Below are positions 38,301-48,100 of a DNA stretch of 64,000 nucleotides, one piece after another; position 1 is the first letter of the stretch; every line of letters starts with the position of its first letter. This DNA is from Streptomyces alboflavus (lineage in GTDB: Bacteria > Actinomycetota > Actinomycetes > Streptomycetales > Streptomycetaceae). The position numbers and the translations under genes were made by a program. The stretch spans positions 124,001 to 188,000 of the forward strand of contig NZ_JNXT01000038.1 in the NCBI RefSeq assembly GCF_000716675.1. Reading direction: 5' to 3'. The notes under the pieces are model-generated. The model did no database searches, was not told where the DNA came from, and saw only the letters and a list, made by a program, of their open reading frames with translations.

Positions 38301-38554
38301 TAGGTGCGTTCGTAGGCGACGGAGTACAGGCCCTTGCCGAAGCGTGTGACCTGCTGCCGGTCGTACTGTTCCTCGGGCCCCTTGGCGAGCGCGTCGAGGC
38401 CGCTCTGCGCCGCCTGGTCGGCGGCGGCGACGGCCTTCGCGAGGGGGTCCGGCCTGCCCTCCGGGGGCGAGGCCGAGGCCAAGGTCGCCGGCGCCACCAC
38501 CCCTCCGAGCACCAGGGCCAGGGTTATCCCGGCCGCTGCGGACTTTCTGGGCAT
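35372..38554 (-). CDS. Secreted M4 metalloprotease fused to M28 aminopeptidase, with a chitin-binding tail
   Basis: A 1060-residue exported protein. Order: signal peptide (about 1-29, ends ASAS); FTP/PepSY propeptide (about 35-200); thermolysin-like M4 domain with His327-Glu328-x-x-His331 in [11 protein letters not shown] and Glu349 in GLGEATGD; Ig-like domain (about 545-635, [13 protein letters not shown]); M28 Zn-aminopeptidase (about 645-910, [38 protein letters not shown]) like S. griseus aminopeptidase; second Ig-like domain ([13 protein letters not shown]); C-terminal CBM5/12-like module from about 1015 ([20 protein letters not shown], then [17 protein letters not shown]). An endo- and an exopeptidase in one chain would degrade proteins to amino acids near chitin. 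AAGGAG precedes the ATG. Confidence 0.93.
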   Translation of the reverse strand: MPRKSAAAGITLALVLGGVVAPATLASASPPEGRPDPLAKAVAAADQAAQSGLDALAKGPEEQYDRQQVTRFGKGLYSVAYERTYRGLPVVGGDAVVLADGKGKVRSVHAATDARISVGTKARVQAAQAVKASRARLASVKKVDSGRLVVRVKDDTPTLAWETVLTGRSKAGDPSKLHVFVNARTGKVVDTYDDVRAGTGRSKWNGPSPLTIDTSRSGNNYVLRDTTRPGLQCSDYSGGLFTKTTDEWGTGDPKSKETGCVDVMFAAQKQWNMFKEWFGRNGHDGNGRSWPVRVGLNELNAYWDGSTVTIGRNTANEWIAGMDVVAHEFGHGLDSNTPGGANNERGLGEATGDIMGALTEAYANQSAPYDTPDFTVGEMVNLQGRGPIRNMYDPSRINNDPNCYNSSIPSTEEHKAAGPMNHWFYLLAEGSNPGGGKPTSPTCNQKTVTGVGIQNAGKIFYGAMLLKTSGMTYKRYRTATLTSAKNLDASCGLFEATKAAWDAISIPAQSGDPTCTGQQNDFSLGLNPASGQVDPGATANATVNTTTVTGSAQQITLTSSGAPTGVDVAFTPGTVTSGSDATMKVTAAQSAKAGTYPITVTGTAGAKTHTAQYTLTVAGGGNPTQPPDVDVAKVREHLTQFNTIASQNGGNRRATGPGYRASLAYVKGKLQAAGYTVTEQTCASGCSAGAGNNLIAEWPHGDADNVYMFGAHLDGVSAGPGINDNGSGSGTILEAALSLAQNNPTMKNRVRFAWWTDEEQGLNGSDYYASSLPATERAKIKAYYNFDMVGSTNAGYFINNVNSAASAPMREYWTSLNLAPQENVEGRGRSDDYSFQRVGIATSGYATGASATKSAAEAAKWGGTAGRAYDSCYHSACDTTANINATALDRSADGVAYTIWKTAVGDTPTPVDDFSISANPSSGTVEPGSSAKVTVATATTAGAPQKVALTASGAPAGVSVSLSPESVTSGESATASVEVAAGTAQGTYTLTFTGAGKTTHTTTYTLTVPGDGGETTWKLGETYAAGDVVTYEGVRYRCVQGHTAYPGWEPPNVPALWEAV

Positions 38555-38770
38555 CTCGGCTCCTTGTGAGAGGTGTGGAAGCCCTGTTCAGCCGGCGGGA
38601 TCCGGACGCGGCGGACGCCGGTGCCCGGTACCGCCTTTAACTGACCGTGACATGACACAAATAGGGCTGGCGGCACCCTCACACCCCGCCGGATCGTGGT
38701 CAATGAATTCCGGCCGCCCGGCACACCCTGGCAAGATCTGGCAAGTCCGGCCGCACCAGCCGGCCCCGGC

Positions 38771-40183
38771 TCACCCCGACGCGTCCCCGAGCCGCTCCCT
38801 GCGCTCCCGGACCTCCGGCAGGTCGCCCCAGCGCCCGGCGAGCCTGCTCCGCAGCCCGCGCAGCTCGGCGGCGATCATCAGCTCCCGGGAGCGCATCGCC
38901 TCGGCGAGCACCGGCTGCGCCAGGGCGACTGCCGCGACCGGGTCACCGGCGCACGCCCAGCTGTCCGCGAGCCGCAGGGTGAGCAGCACTCGGGTGGTGC
39001 GCATCAGGGGTGGCAGGAGCGCGCACGACTGTGCGGTGGCCTCGATCGCCCGCCGGGCCGCGGCCCGGTCACCGGTCGCCGCCGAGAGGTCGCGCAGCGC
39101 GCCGCCGATCGCGGACTCCAGGCGCAGCACGCCCTCGGCGCCGGCGAGCCAGGGCACCTCCAGACGGTCCCGGTCGTCCAGGCGCGCGAACCTGCGCCGG
39201 GCCGACGTGATGTGGCGCCCGCACTCGGCGGCGTCCTGGCGGAGCGCGTACGCCCGCGCCTGATAGAGATCCCCGAGCAGCGCCATCCAGCGCCGCTTGG
39301 CGTCGACCGCGCCGATGGCCTCCGCGTACACGAGCGTCGACGCCACGTCGCCGTCGAGCCGGACCAGGGTGCACACGTCGCTCAGCAGCGTCGCCCGGGC
39401 CGACGCGTCCTGGACGGTATCCGCCCACCGCAGGCCCTGCCCGAACCAGGCCATGGCGACGCCGCTCTGCCCCTGCTCCATCCGCAGCCGCCCGGCGACC
39501 TGGGCGTACTGCGCGGCGAGCCGTAACTGCCCGTACGGCAGGCGGCCCGCGGAGTCGACCGCCTCGGCCCAGCGCACCACGCCGCGCAGGAGCCGTTCCA
39601 CGGTCGCCGCGCACGCGCCCGTCGGCTGGACGAACGCCTCCCGGATCAGGCAGGCGAGACTGGCGGTGAGACCGTGCAGCAGGTCGGACTCCGCGCCGGC
39701 CGCCTCGCCCGCGCCGTCGAAGGGCCCGGCCGCCCCCTTAAGGAGGACCGCCGCCTCGCTCTGGTCGGGCACGGCGCACCCCACCGTGCCGTGCGACGGG
39801 CAGGCGAGCCCCTCGGCCGGAAGCCGGTCGGGCCACCAGGAGAAGACCGGGGGCGCCTCGTCGCCGGGCGCGTCCGCTCCGGGGAGCGGGGAGAACAGCG
39901 TGGGGGCGGTGAGGTTCCGGCCGGGCGCCGGGGGGACGTGGCGCGGCGCGGCGAGGGCCGCCGCGAGCCGGCCGCCGGTCTCCAGGACGACGTCGAGCCG
40001 GCACACCAGACCGAAGGGCGGCTCCCGCAGCCCCCCTTCGAGCCTGCTGATGAAGGTGTGGTGGTACCCCACCCTCCTGCCGAGCTGCGCCTGGGTCAGC
40101 CCGGCCCGTCGGCGGTGGCAGCGAAGCTGCCGCCCGAACTCGGCCCAACCCGGCTCGGCCGTCTCCGGCACGCCGACGGACAT
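38771..40183 (-). CDS. XRE-family regulator with TPR-like C-terminus
   Basis: A 470-residue protein. The HTH (about 12-75) reads FGRQLRCHRRRAGLTQAQLG then RVGYHHTFISRLEGGLREPP. A Pro-rich linker leads to a long helical region (about 170-470) with Ala-rich repeats typical of Streptomyces XRE-TPR regulators. The ATG has GGGGAGGGG upstream. A perfect 16-bp palindrome lies 86-101 bp upstream and is a candidate autoregulatory operator. Target genes unknown. Confidence 0.87.
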   Translation of the reverse strand: MSVGVPETAEPGWAEFGRQLRCHRRRAGLTQAQLGRRVGYHHTFISRLEGGLREPPFGLVCRLDVVLETGGRLAAALAAPRHVPPAPGRNLTAPTLFSPLPGADAPGDEAPPVFSWWPDRLPAEGLACPSHGTVGCAVPDQSEAAVLLKGAAGPFDGAGEAAGAESDLLHGLTASLACLIREAFVQPTGACAATVERLLRGVVRWAEAVDSAGRLPYGQLRLAAQYAQVAGRLRMEQGQSGVAMAWFGQGLRWADTVQDASARATLLSDVCTLVRLDGDVASTLVYAEAIGAVDAKRRWMALLGDLYQARAYALRQDAAECGRHITSARRRFARLDDRDRLEVPWLAGAEGVLRLESAIGGALRDLSAATGDRAAARRAIEATAQSCALLPPLMRTTRVLLTLRLADSWACAGDPVAAVALAQPVLAEAMRSRELMIAAELRGLRSRLAGRWGDLPEVRERRERLGDASG

Positions 40184-40269
40184 GGCCCCTCCCCACCGGG
40201 CCGTGACCCCTCCCCGTCGGGGACCCCTCCCCATCGGGCCCGCGCCCTGGGGGCAGTGTGGCACCCGAG

Positions 40270-40285
40270 ATTGGTACGTACCAAT
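40270..40285. promoter_or_regulatory. Perfect 16-bp palindrome upstream of the XRE regulator
   Basis: ATTGGTACGTACCAAT is its own reverse complement. It sits in the 123-bp gap between the GNAT stop and the XRE start, in a short AT-richer stretch where the XRE promoter should lie. It is probably an operator for a dimeric regulator, perhaps the XRE protein itself. Confidence 0.65.
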
Positions 40286-40306
40286 ACCCTCACATGCCAA
40301 ATCCCC

Positions 40307-40876
40307 TCAAGGAGTGCGGTCGTTGAGGATCCGCTGGAACAGCCGGTGGTCGCGCCAGGCGCCGTTGATGTGCAGGTACCTGCGGGCCAGGCCGTACTCC
40401 TCGAAGCCGCACTTGGCGAGGACGCGCTGCGACGCGGTGTTGTCCAGGAGGGTGCCCGCCTCCACGCGGTGCAGGCCAAGACGCTCGTCGGCGATCTGAC
40501 AGACGGCGGTCGCGGCGGCGGTGGCGAGGCCGCGCCCGGCGTACGTGACGTCGATCCAGTAGCCCAGGTTGCCGCTGAGGAGCGGGGCGGGGGCGATGTG
40601 CGAGAGCGTGACGGCGCCCGCGACCTCGCCCGCGTCCTCGTCCAGAAGCAGCCACGGCGCCACCAGGCCCACCGCGCTCTTCTCCGCCTGGGCCCGCAGC
40701 CGCTCCGCCTGGCCCTCGGTGGTGTAGAAGGACTCGGGGCGGACCGGGTCCCAGGGGCTGAGGTGGTCGCGGCTCCGGCGGAAGGCGCGGGCCAGGACCT
40801 CGGCGTCGGCCAGGGACGCGGGGCGCAGCACGACGTCGTCGGTGAGCCGCTCGGCCCCCGCGATCAGGGGGTGCAC
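40307..40876 (-). CDS. GNAT N-acetyltransferase (RimJ/RimL-like)
   Basis: A 189-residue acetyl-CoA-dependent acetyltransferase. Signatures: LRPASLADAEVLARAFRRSR, YWIDVTYAGRGLATAA (acetyl-CoA loop, Gly-Arg-Gly-Leu-Ala) and ASQRVLAKCGFEEYG. This pattern is shared by ribosomal-protein alanine acetyltransferases and by resistance enzymes, so the substrate is open. The GTG start follows the SDR stop by 4 nt, making it the last gene of the radical SAM-SDR-GNAT operon. Confidence 0.88.
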   Translation of the reverse strand: MHPLIAGAERLTDDVVLRPASLADAEVLARAFRRSRDHLSPWDPVRPESFYTTEGQAERLRAQAEKSAVGLVAPWLLLDEDAGEVAGAVTLSHIAPAPLLSGNLGYWIDVTYAGRGLATAAATAVCQIADERLGLHRVEAGTLLDNTASQRVLAKCGFEEYGLARRYLHINGAWRDHRLFQRILNDRTP

Positions 40877-40880
40877 CGCC

Positions 40881-41612
40881 TCACATCCCGCCGGCGACGC
40901 GCAGGACCGCGCCCGTCGTGTACGACGCGTCGTCCGACAGGAGCCACGCGACGGCGCCGGAGATCTCCTCGGGCCGTCCCGAGCGGCCCATGGGGATGGT
41001 GTGGGCGAGCTTCGCCGGGCGCTCGGGGTCCTCGTGGAACTCGGTCCAGATGACGCCGGGGGCCACGCAGTTGACGCGGATGCCGAGCGGGGCGACCTCC
41101 TTGGCGAGGCCCACGGTCATGGTGTCCGTCGCGGCCTTGGTGGCGGCGTAGTGGACGTACTGGCCGGGGCTGCCGAGGGTGGCCGCGCCGGAGGAGATGT
41201 TCACGATGGCGCCGCCGCCGGTGCGGGTCATGTCGCGGACGGCGCGGCGGGCGCACAGCAGATAGCCGAGGACGTTCACGTCGATGGCGCGGCGCATGCC
41301 CTCGGCGTCGGCCTCGGCGAGGGGGCCGTTGGGGCCGCTGACGCCCGCGTTGTTCACCAGGCCGGTGACGGTGCCGAGTTCGGCCGCGGCCGTCTCGAAC
41401 AGCCGGTCCACGTCCTTCTCGTCCGTGGTGTCCAGGCGGACGGCGACACAGCGGCGGCCGGTCGCACGGACGGCCTGAGCCGTGCGCTCGGCGGCCTGCT
41501 CGTCGGAGCGGTAGCCGACGGCGACGTCGTGGCCGTCCTGCGCGAGCCGCAGGGCGACGGCGGCGCCGATGCCTCGGGTGCCGCCGGTGACGACGGTGAC
41601 GTGCTGCTTCAT
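40881..41612 (-). CDS. Short-chain dehydrogenase/reductase (FabG-like)
   Basis: A 243-residue classical SDR: cofactor motif TGGTRGIGAAVAL, NNAG at about 87, catalytic Ser in NISSGAATLG, Tyr-x3-Lys in HYAATKAA, and ending in the usual LRVAGGM. It probably reduces a keto group with NADPH. GGAGG precedes the ATG. It lies 32 bp after the radical SAM gene and 4 nt before the GNAT gene, so the three likely act on one pathway; the substrate is unknown. Confidence 0.93.
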   Translation of the reverse strand: MKQHVTVVTGGTRGIGAAVALRLAQDGHDVAVGYRSDEQAAERTAQAVRATGRRCVAVRLDTTDEKDVDRLFETAAAELGTVTGLVNNAGVSGPNGPLAEADAEGMRRAIDVNVLGYLLCARRAVRDMTRTGGGAIVNISSGAATLGSPGQYVHYAATKAATDTMTVGLAKEVAPLGIRVNCVAPGVIWTEFHEDPERPAKLAHTIPMGRSGRPEEISGAVAWLLSDDASYTTGAVLRVAGGM

Positions 41613-41644
41613 GGGGCCTCCGCCCTGGGTCGTCGGAGCGGGGG

Positions 41645-42955
41645 TCACGCGGGGAGGCTGTCCATGAAGCTGCTCACGGAGAAGACCGCGTTGCCGGGGC
41701 CCGCGGGGCCGTATCCGGGCGGCGAGGTGAGGCCGAACTCCTCCATGGTCGCGCGGTACTCCTGGAGCAGCCGCACGTGGTACTCCAGGGGCGCGCCCAG
41801 CGGGTTGGCCTTGCCGAGCGGCGTCGTCGGCTCCGGGCACCAGGTGGTGAACCGGGGCGTGATGCCGTGCGCCATGAAGTAGCGCAGGCCCTCGACGGTG
41901 GAGTCGATGGCCTCGTCGACCGTCTTGAACCCGAAGGGCTCGGCCATCTCGACGCCCGCGACGAAGTTCGGGATGACGTTGCGCGGCCCGAACACCTCGG
42001 CGGAGTCCAGGATGCGGCGGTGCCACTCGTCGCGGCCCACGTAGCGCTCCTTGCCGGGGCAGTAGCGCTCGAACAGATACGGGTCCCACACCTCGTAGTT
42101 GGGGTGGTAGATGCGCACGCCGTAGTCGTGGAAGCGCTGCACGTCCTCCTTGGGCAGCGCCTGCGCGACGACCTTGCCGATCCAGCGGCCGGGGAAGCGC
42201 TCCTCGATGGCCTTCGCGTACTGGCCGTAGAAGTCGGCCTCGTCCTTGCCGCCGATCGTCGAGGTCACCGCGCCGCCGGTGAGGGTGTACGCCGTGGAGG
42301 TCTTCGCGGTGTCGTACTTGTCGATGATCTCCAGCGCCTCCAGGACCTCCTCGACGGGCTTGACGCCCGTGTAGGGGCGGCCCGCGGCCTTGTGCTGGCG
42401 CCAGTTGTGGTTGATGTCGCAGTACTGGCACTCCTCCTTGGCGCCGAAGTACTGGCAGACGCGGAAGACCGTGAGGTAGACGAGGTAGCCCCACTGGATG
42501 GTCGGGGCGACCTCCATCACGGACTTGCCGTTCGCGAGCTTGTGCCGGTAGTAGTCCGGCATCGGGGGCAGGCCGACGTCGGAGATGCGCTGGCCGTCCA
42601 GGTAGAGGCCGAGCAGGCCGTCGGCGTCGGCGGCCACGCGGTAGGGCGAGGACGGGTTCACCCGCACCGACACCACCGTGCGGCGCAGCTCGTAGGGGCC
42701 GCCGGTGAGGACGATCTCCTCCGGCGGGCGGCGCAGCGCGGCCTCCCCCAGCTCCGGCAGGGTGCCGTGGTCGAAGGAGAAGATGAAGTACGACTTCGGC
42801 TTGATGTCGCCGGAGGCCTCGTTGGCGCTGTCGCTGAGCGCCGACTCGTCGAAGGCGATCCCGCCGCGCAGCAGGTCCTCCTTGATGACGGCCTCGCGCG
42901 GCACCTGGGAGTGCCGCTGCATGAGTCCTTCGATCAGCTCCGTACGCCTGGGCAT
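41645..42955 (-). CDS. Radical SAM enzyme with atypical CX8CX2C cluster motif
   Basis: A 436-residue protein. Cys167, Cys176 and Cys179 in VCQYFGAKEECQYCDINHN are the likely [4Fe-4S] ligands; the spacing CX8CX2C differs from the common CX3CX2C. A TIM-barrel-like pattern follows (YTLTGGAVTSTIGGKDEADF, RIYHPNYEVWDPYLFERYC, NFVAGVEMAEPFGF). The N-terminal 150 residues are unfamiliar. No SPASM Cys cluster was seen. It heads an operon with an SDR and a GNAT. The family is known to me only as uncharacterised radical SAM proteins, so no reaction is proposed. GAGGTG is 9 nt before the ATG. Confidence 0.85.
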   Translation of the reverse strand: MPRRTELIEGLMQRHSQVPREAVIKEDLLRGGIAFDESALSDSANEASGDIKPKSYFIFSFDHGTLPELGEAALRRPPEEIVLTGGPYELRRTVVSVRVNPSSPYRVAADADGLLGLYLDGQRISDVGLPPMPDYYRHKLANGKSVMEVAPTIQWGYLVYLTVFRVCQYFGAKEECQYCDINHNWRQHKAAGRPYTGVKPVEEVLEALEIIDKYDTAKTSTAYTLTGGAVTSTIGGKDEADFYGQYAKAIEERFPGRWIGKVVAQALPKEDVQRFHDYGVRIYHPNYEVWDPYLFERYCPGKERYVGRDEWHRRILDSAEVFGPRNVIPNFVAGVEMAEPFGFKTVDEAIDSTVEGLRYFMAHGITPRFTTWCPEPTTPLGKANPLGAPLEYHVRLLQEYRATMEEFGLTSPPGYGPAGPGNAVFSVSSFMDSLPA

Positions 42956-43226
42956 GGGGCGGGCACCTCGGATCCTGTAGAGCTTTGACGTTGTTTGTCT
43001 AATTACGTCCGGTTTACGGCCACGCCCGGGATCGCCGTGCGCAAGGTCCACGCTAATACCGGCGGTTTCGTCGCCGAATCCGCCTCCGGTCTGGACCTCG
43101 CTCCGCCTCTGGTCGCACGGGGTGGATCCCGGGAACCCGGCCGCCCGGCCTGCGCGTTCTCCAAGTCACCGCACCGGGTCACGGGGCCCGGGCGGTCCGG
43201 CCCGAACCGAAGCGCAGGGGGAGCCC

Positions 43227-44654
43227 ATGAACGACCTGGTGGCGGGAGGCAATCTGCCCCTGCCGGACGGCCCCCTCACGCTCCGCGTGCCCGGCCCCTT
43301 CGACCTGTCCGTGCTGATCACGGGCGACAGCGGCAAGGTCGCGGGCGACGCCGACTTCGTCTTCTACAACCAGCCCGCCGCGTCCGGCGCCCGCCTCAGC
43401 GGCGACACGGTGACGGTCGACGCCCGCCGCCTGCGCCCCGGCGCGAGCCGGGTCACCGTCGTCGTCAGCCCCGCCGAACCCGGCACCGCGCTCGGGCGGC
43501 TGCCCTCGATAGCCCTCCAGGTCAGCAGCGTGCGCGGGGACGCCATCGCCCGCTTCACGCCGCCGCGCGCGCAGCACGAGACGGTGCTCCTGCTCGCCGA
43601 GATCTACCGCCGCGGCACGGGCTGGAAGCTGCGCGCGCTCGGACAGGGGTACGCGGACGGCCTCGCCGGTGTGGCCAGGGACTTCGGCCTGGACGTGACC
43701 GATGACACACCACCTCCGGCCCCAGCCCCAGCCCCAGCTCAGGCTCCGGCGCCCCGGCAGCCCCCGGTCCCCGCGTCCCGGCAGCCCGCCCCGCCACCCC
43801 GGGCCCCTGTTCCCCCGCCCCCGCCCCGCGCGGCGGCCCACCCCGGCCGCCCCGCGCCGCACGCCCCGCCTCCCCCGGCGGCCGACCCGTTCCTCGCCCT
43901 CGTGAACTCCGCGCGGAACCGCGCCGGTGTCCCGCCCGTGCAGTCCGACGCCCGCCTCACCGCGGCCGCCCGCGCGCACGCCGCCGCGATGGCGGCCCGG
44001 GGCGAGCTCGGCTCCGAGGGCGCGGACGGCGTCTCGCTGCACCAGCGCGTCACCGCGGGCGGCTTCACGTACCTGGCGATCGGCGAGCATCTGGTGTCGG
44101 GCCCGCGCACCCCGGCCGACTTCCTCGACTACTGCCTGGGCGACGAGCGGTCCCGGCAGACCGTCCTGGAGCGCGCCTACAGCCATGTCGGTGTGGCCTC
44201 CGTGCCGCACGCACGCTCCGGGGACGTCTTCTGGACGGCGCTGTGGGCCGAGCCGTACTCCCCGCAAGGTCTGGCGAGGACGGCGGCCGACGTCCTCGCC
44301 CGCACCAACGCCCACCGGGCGGCGGCCGGGCTGCGGCCCCTGGCCCCCGACCCGCGTCTGACCGCCGCCGCCCAGGCGCACAGCGCCGACATGATCGCCC
44401 GCGCCTTCTACTCCCACACCGCGCCGGACGGCAGCGAGCCCTGGCACCGCGCCGCCGCCGCGGGCAGCGCGCACCGCGCGGTCGGCGAGAACATCGCCTG
44501 CGGCCAGCGCTCGGCCGCGGAGGTCGTCGAGGGCTGGATGAACAGCCCCGGCCACCGCGCGAACATCCTCAAGCCCGCCTTCACCCACCTCGGCGTGGGC
44601 TTCGCGGGCGGGGGTTCGGCGGGGACGTACTGGACGCAGCTCTTCGGGGGTTAG
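43227..44654 (+). CDS. TerD-domain protein fused to two CAP/SCP domains
   Basis: A 475-residue protein. N-terminal TerD-like beta-sandwich (about 1-155, with GDADFVFYNQPAASG and EIYRRGTGWKLRALGQGYADG, split here as EIYRRGTGWK plus LRALGQGY). A Pro/Ala-rich linker (about 160-225) follows. CAP domain 1 (about 228-345) keeps HAAAM and GEHLV but has lost the SPGHR motif. CAP domain 2 (about 350-475) has HSADM, FYSHTAPDG, GENIACG and NSPGHRANIL and looks complete. No signal peptide, although CAP domains are usually extracytoplasmic. GGGGGAG precedes the ATG. TerD proteins bind calcium and relate to stress resistance; the role of this fusion is unknown. Confidence 0.88.
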   Translation: MNDLVAGGNLPLPDGPLTLRVPGPFDLSVLITGDSGKVAGDADFVFYNQPAASGARLSGDTVTVDARRLRPGASRVTVVVSPAEPGTALGRLPSIALQVSSVRGDAIARFTPPRAQHETVLLLAEIYRRGTGWKLRALGQGYADGLAGVARDFGLDVTDDTPPPAPAPAPAQAPAPRQPPVPASRQPAPPPRAPVPPPPPRAAAHPGRPAPHAPPPPAADPFLALVNSARNRAGVPPVQSDARLTAAARAHAAAMAARGELGSEGADGVSLHQRVTAGGFTYLAIGEHLVSGPRTPADFLDYCLGDERSRQTVLERAYSHVGVASVPHARSGDVFWTALWAEPYSPQGLARTAADVLARTNAHRAAAGLRPLAPDPRLTAAAQAHSADMIARAFYSHTAPDGSEPWHRAAAAGSAHRAVGENIACGQRSAAEVVEGWMNSPGHRANILKPAFTHLGVGFAGGGSAGTYWTQLFGG

Positions 44655-45133
44655 CGGGGCCGGGGACGGGCATCCGAACAGCGCCGAAGCCCGCGGCCGG
44701 GGGCCGTCGCCTCTGACGGCCGCCCGGCCGCCCGGCCGCGCGCCCGGGCCGGTGCTCCGCGCCCGGCGGATCCGCCCCCCGTAGAGCGGATCCCCCGGAC
44801 CACCGGCCCTCGCTGGTCCGATCCTCAGCGGCCCCCGGCCCTACGGAGTGGTCAATTCCGTAGGCCTGGCACCTCGTTGCTCCGGCGCTTCTGCTCTTCT
44901 GCGCTCCGGCGCTTCGTCGCTGCGGTGCCTTCCTGTGCCGGTCGGCCGGACGCGTCGAACCCGGGTCCGAGTCCAGCGGACGCCGGGTTGTCCAGCAGCC
45001 CCGTTCCGCGACTCCGAACAAAGTCAGCCGCGTCCCCGCCGGTCGGGGAATGGCCGGGGAGCGGCTTTTGGGACGTGGGACGTCGTGGTCGGGTGGGGCC
45101 CGCGGCACCGGGGCCGATGGGGGTGGGCGCTGC
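44655..45133. other. Intergenic region, no gene seen
   Basis: About 480 bp between two plus-strand genes. CTCCGGCGCTTC-type repeats occur around 44880-44925. No convincing reading frame, hairpin or promoter was found. Long frames here on both strands are typical shadows of high-GC DNA. Confidence 0.5.
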
Positions 45134-48100
45134 ATGGGCAGTCGGGAGAATCCGCTCGATCCGGCGGCGGGTCCGGTGCAGCGGTTCGCGTGCGCGCTGC
45201 GCGAGTTGCGGCGGGGCGCGGGGACGCCGACGTACCGGACGATGGCGCGGCGTACGGACTTCTCGGTGACGACGCTGGCCGCCGCGGCGTCCGGCGAGCG
45301 GCTGCCGTCGCCCGCGGTGCTCGCCGCGTATGTGCAGGCGTGCGGCGGTGACGTGGCCGAGTGGGAGCGGGCCCGGCGGGCGGCCCACAGGGAGGAGAGC
45401 GCCCGGCCGCCCGAGGAGGGCGAGGACACGGCCGACCCGCCCTACCGGGGCCTGGCCCGCTTCGAGATCGACGACAGCGAGCGGTTCTTCGGCCGCGAGC
45501 GGCTCACCGACGAGCTGATCCGTCTCGTCCGGGAACACCGGCACGTCATCGTGCTCGGCCCCTCGGGCAGCGGCAAGTCGTCGCTGCTGCGGGCCGGTCT
45601 CGTTCCCCGGCTGCGCGGCGCCGACGAGGAGCCGCCGGCCGCGATCCGGATCCTCACGCCCGGGGCGCGGCCCGTGCACGAGCACGGGAAGCTGTTCGTC
45701 CCTGCCCCCGGGCCGCGTGAGACCTGGGTGGTCGTGGACCAGTTCGAGGAGGTGTTCACCCTCTGCCGGGACCCGCGGGAGCGGGCCGCGTTCATCGAGC
45801 TGCTGCTCGCCGACGGCGACGGGCGACTGCGGGTGGTCCTCGGAGCGCGGGCCGACTTCTACTCCCGCTGTCTGGAGCACCCCGGCCTCGCCGCGGTCGT
45901 GCGCGACGCGAGCCTGCCCATCGGCCCGATGACACGGGCCGAGCTGCGCGCGGCCATCGTCCGGCCCGCGGCCGCGGCGGGCCTCGTCGTCGAGCGGGCC
46001 CTCACCGCCCGGCTCGTCGAGGAGACCGCCGACGAGCCGGGCGGCCTGCCACTGCTGTCCCACGTCCTCCTTGAGACCTGGCGGCGGCGCCGCGGCCGCA
46101 CTCTGACCCTGGACGCCCACCTCGCCGCGGGCGGGCTGCGCGGCGCGATCGCGCAGACCGCCGAACGCGTCCACAGCGGGCTCACGCAGGACCAGGCCGA
46201 GCTGGCCCGGCGGATCCTGCTGCGGCTCATCACCCCGGGCGAGGGCGCCCAGGACACCCGCAGGCCCGTCGACCGCGCCGAGTTCGACCACGGGGAGCAC
46301 GGGGACCGCTCGGACACGGACGCGGTGCTCGACCGGCTCGTCAGGGCGCGGCTGCTCACGGTGGACGCCGGTTCCGTCGACCTGGCGCACGAGGCCCTGA
46401 TCACCGCGTGGCCGCGGCTGCGCACCTGGATCGAGGCCGACCGCGAACGCCTGGTGGCGCACCGGCGCCTGACCGAGGCCGCCGCGCTCTGGGAGGAGCT
46501 GGAGCGGGACTCCGGCGCGGTGTACCGGGGCACGCGGCTCAGCGCGGCCGAGGAGCGGTTCTGTGTGCCGGGCGGCCAGGACGACTTCACGGCCGCCGAG
46601 CGGGAGTTCCTGGCCGCCGGGCTCGCGGCCCGGGACGCCGAGCGCCGTGCGGCCACCCGCCGGAACCGGTACGTCCGCTATTCCGCGATGGGCCTCGCCG
46701 CGCTGCTGCTCCTGGTCACCGGCGTCAGTGTGCTCGCCGTCGACCAGCGCGAGGACGCCGAGCGCGCCCGGCAGCGGGCCACGTCCCGGCAACTGGCCGC
46801 GCAGGCCGTCAGCCTGGCGCCGAGCCGTCCGGCCGTCGCGGGGCTCCTCGCCGTCGAGGCGTACCGCACGGCGCCCACGCCCGAGGCCCGCGGCGCCCTC
46901 CTGACCATGTCCACCTTCCGCTCCCACCAGGGCGAGCTGACCGGCCACGACGACGCCGTGTCCGAGGTGGCGTTCGCACCCGACGGCACCCTCGCCTCCG
47001 TCAGCCGCGACCGCCGGATCATCCTGTGGGACCCTCGACGGCGCACCCGCGAGGCTGTCCTGACGGGACATCACACCTGGCTGCGCACGGTGGCGTTCAG
47101 CCCGGACGGCCGCGCCTTCGCCACCGGCGGCGACGACGGCCGGGTACTGCTCTGGGACACCGCCACCCGCAAGCGCCTCGCGGCCGCCGACGGCCACACC
47201 GGCCCGGTGAAGTCGCTGGCCTTCAGCCCTGACGGACGCACGCTGGCCACGGCGGGCGTCGACGGCACGGTGGCCCTGTGGGGCCTGGGCGACGGCCGGG
47301 CCGACGACCGACCGTCGCGGGACCGGGCGTCACGGGACCGACCGTCGCGGGACCGGGCGTCCCGGGCCCGCACGGCGGTCGACGAGCAGGGCCAGGAGCA
47401 CCCTGCCCACGCCGCTCCGCCCCGGAGCCGCACGACCCCCAGCCGGCCGGGGCCGGACCGTCCCGCCCGAAACCACCCGGCCGGAAACCAGCCGCCCCAG
47501 GAACACACGGCCCAGAACAAGCACGGCCTAGGCCCGCTACCCCAGAGCCACGCGGCCGACCACCCACCGGACCAGCAACGCCGGGGCCAGTACGACCCGG
47601 GCCACCACCCCGCCCCCAACCCCCTTCCCCGAGACCTCCTGGCCCCCAGCCACCCGCGCCACGACGCCCCGGCCACCACCCGCTCCACCCGCACCGTCCA
47701 AGGCCCGCCTCCCCTAGACCCCGCGTTCCGCAGACGCGACACCCTCCGCGGGCATGCGGGCAGCGTCAACTCCGTCGTGTTCAGCCCCGACGGGCGCACC
47801 GTCGCCACCGCCGGGGAGGATCGCGAGGCGATGCTCTGGGACACGGCGAGCGGCAAGCGGCGCGCCAAGCTCTCGGGGCACAAGGACGCGGTCAAGGGCA
47901 TCGGCTTCAGCCCGGACGGCCGCACCCTCGCCACGGGGTCCGGCGATCACACGGTGATCCTGTGGCACGTCGGCCGCGGCACCCGCGCGGCCACCCTCGC
48001 CGGTCACTCCGGTGCCGTCCGGGCGCTCGCGTTCAGCCCGGACGGCCGCACCCTCGCGACCGCCGGGCTCGACCGCACCGTCGTGCTCTGGGACCCGGCG

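Noticed and set aside
40881..42494. A single 537-codon frame joining the SDR with upstream sequence
   Set aside because: The upstream part is the wrong frame of the radical SAM gene; the SDR has its own ATG with GGAGG at 41612.
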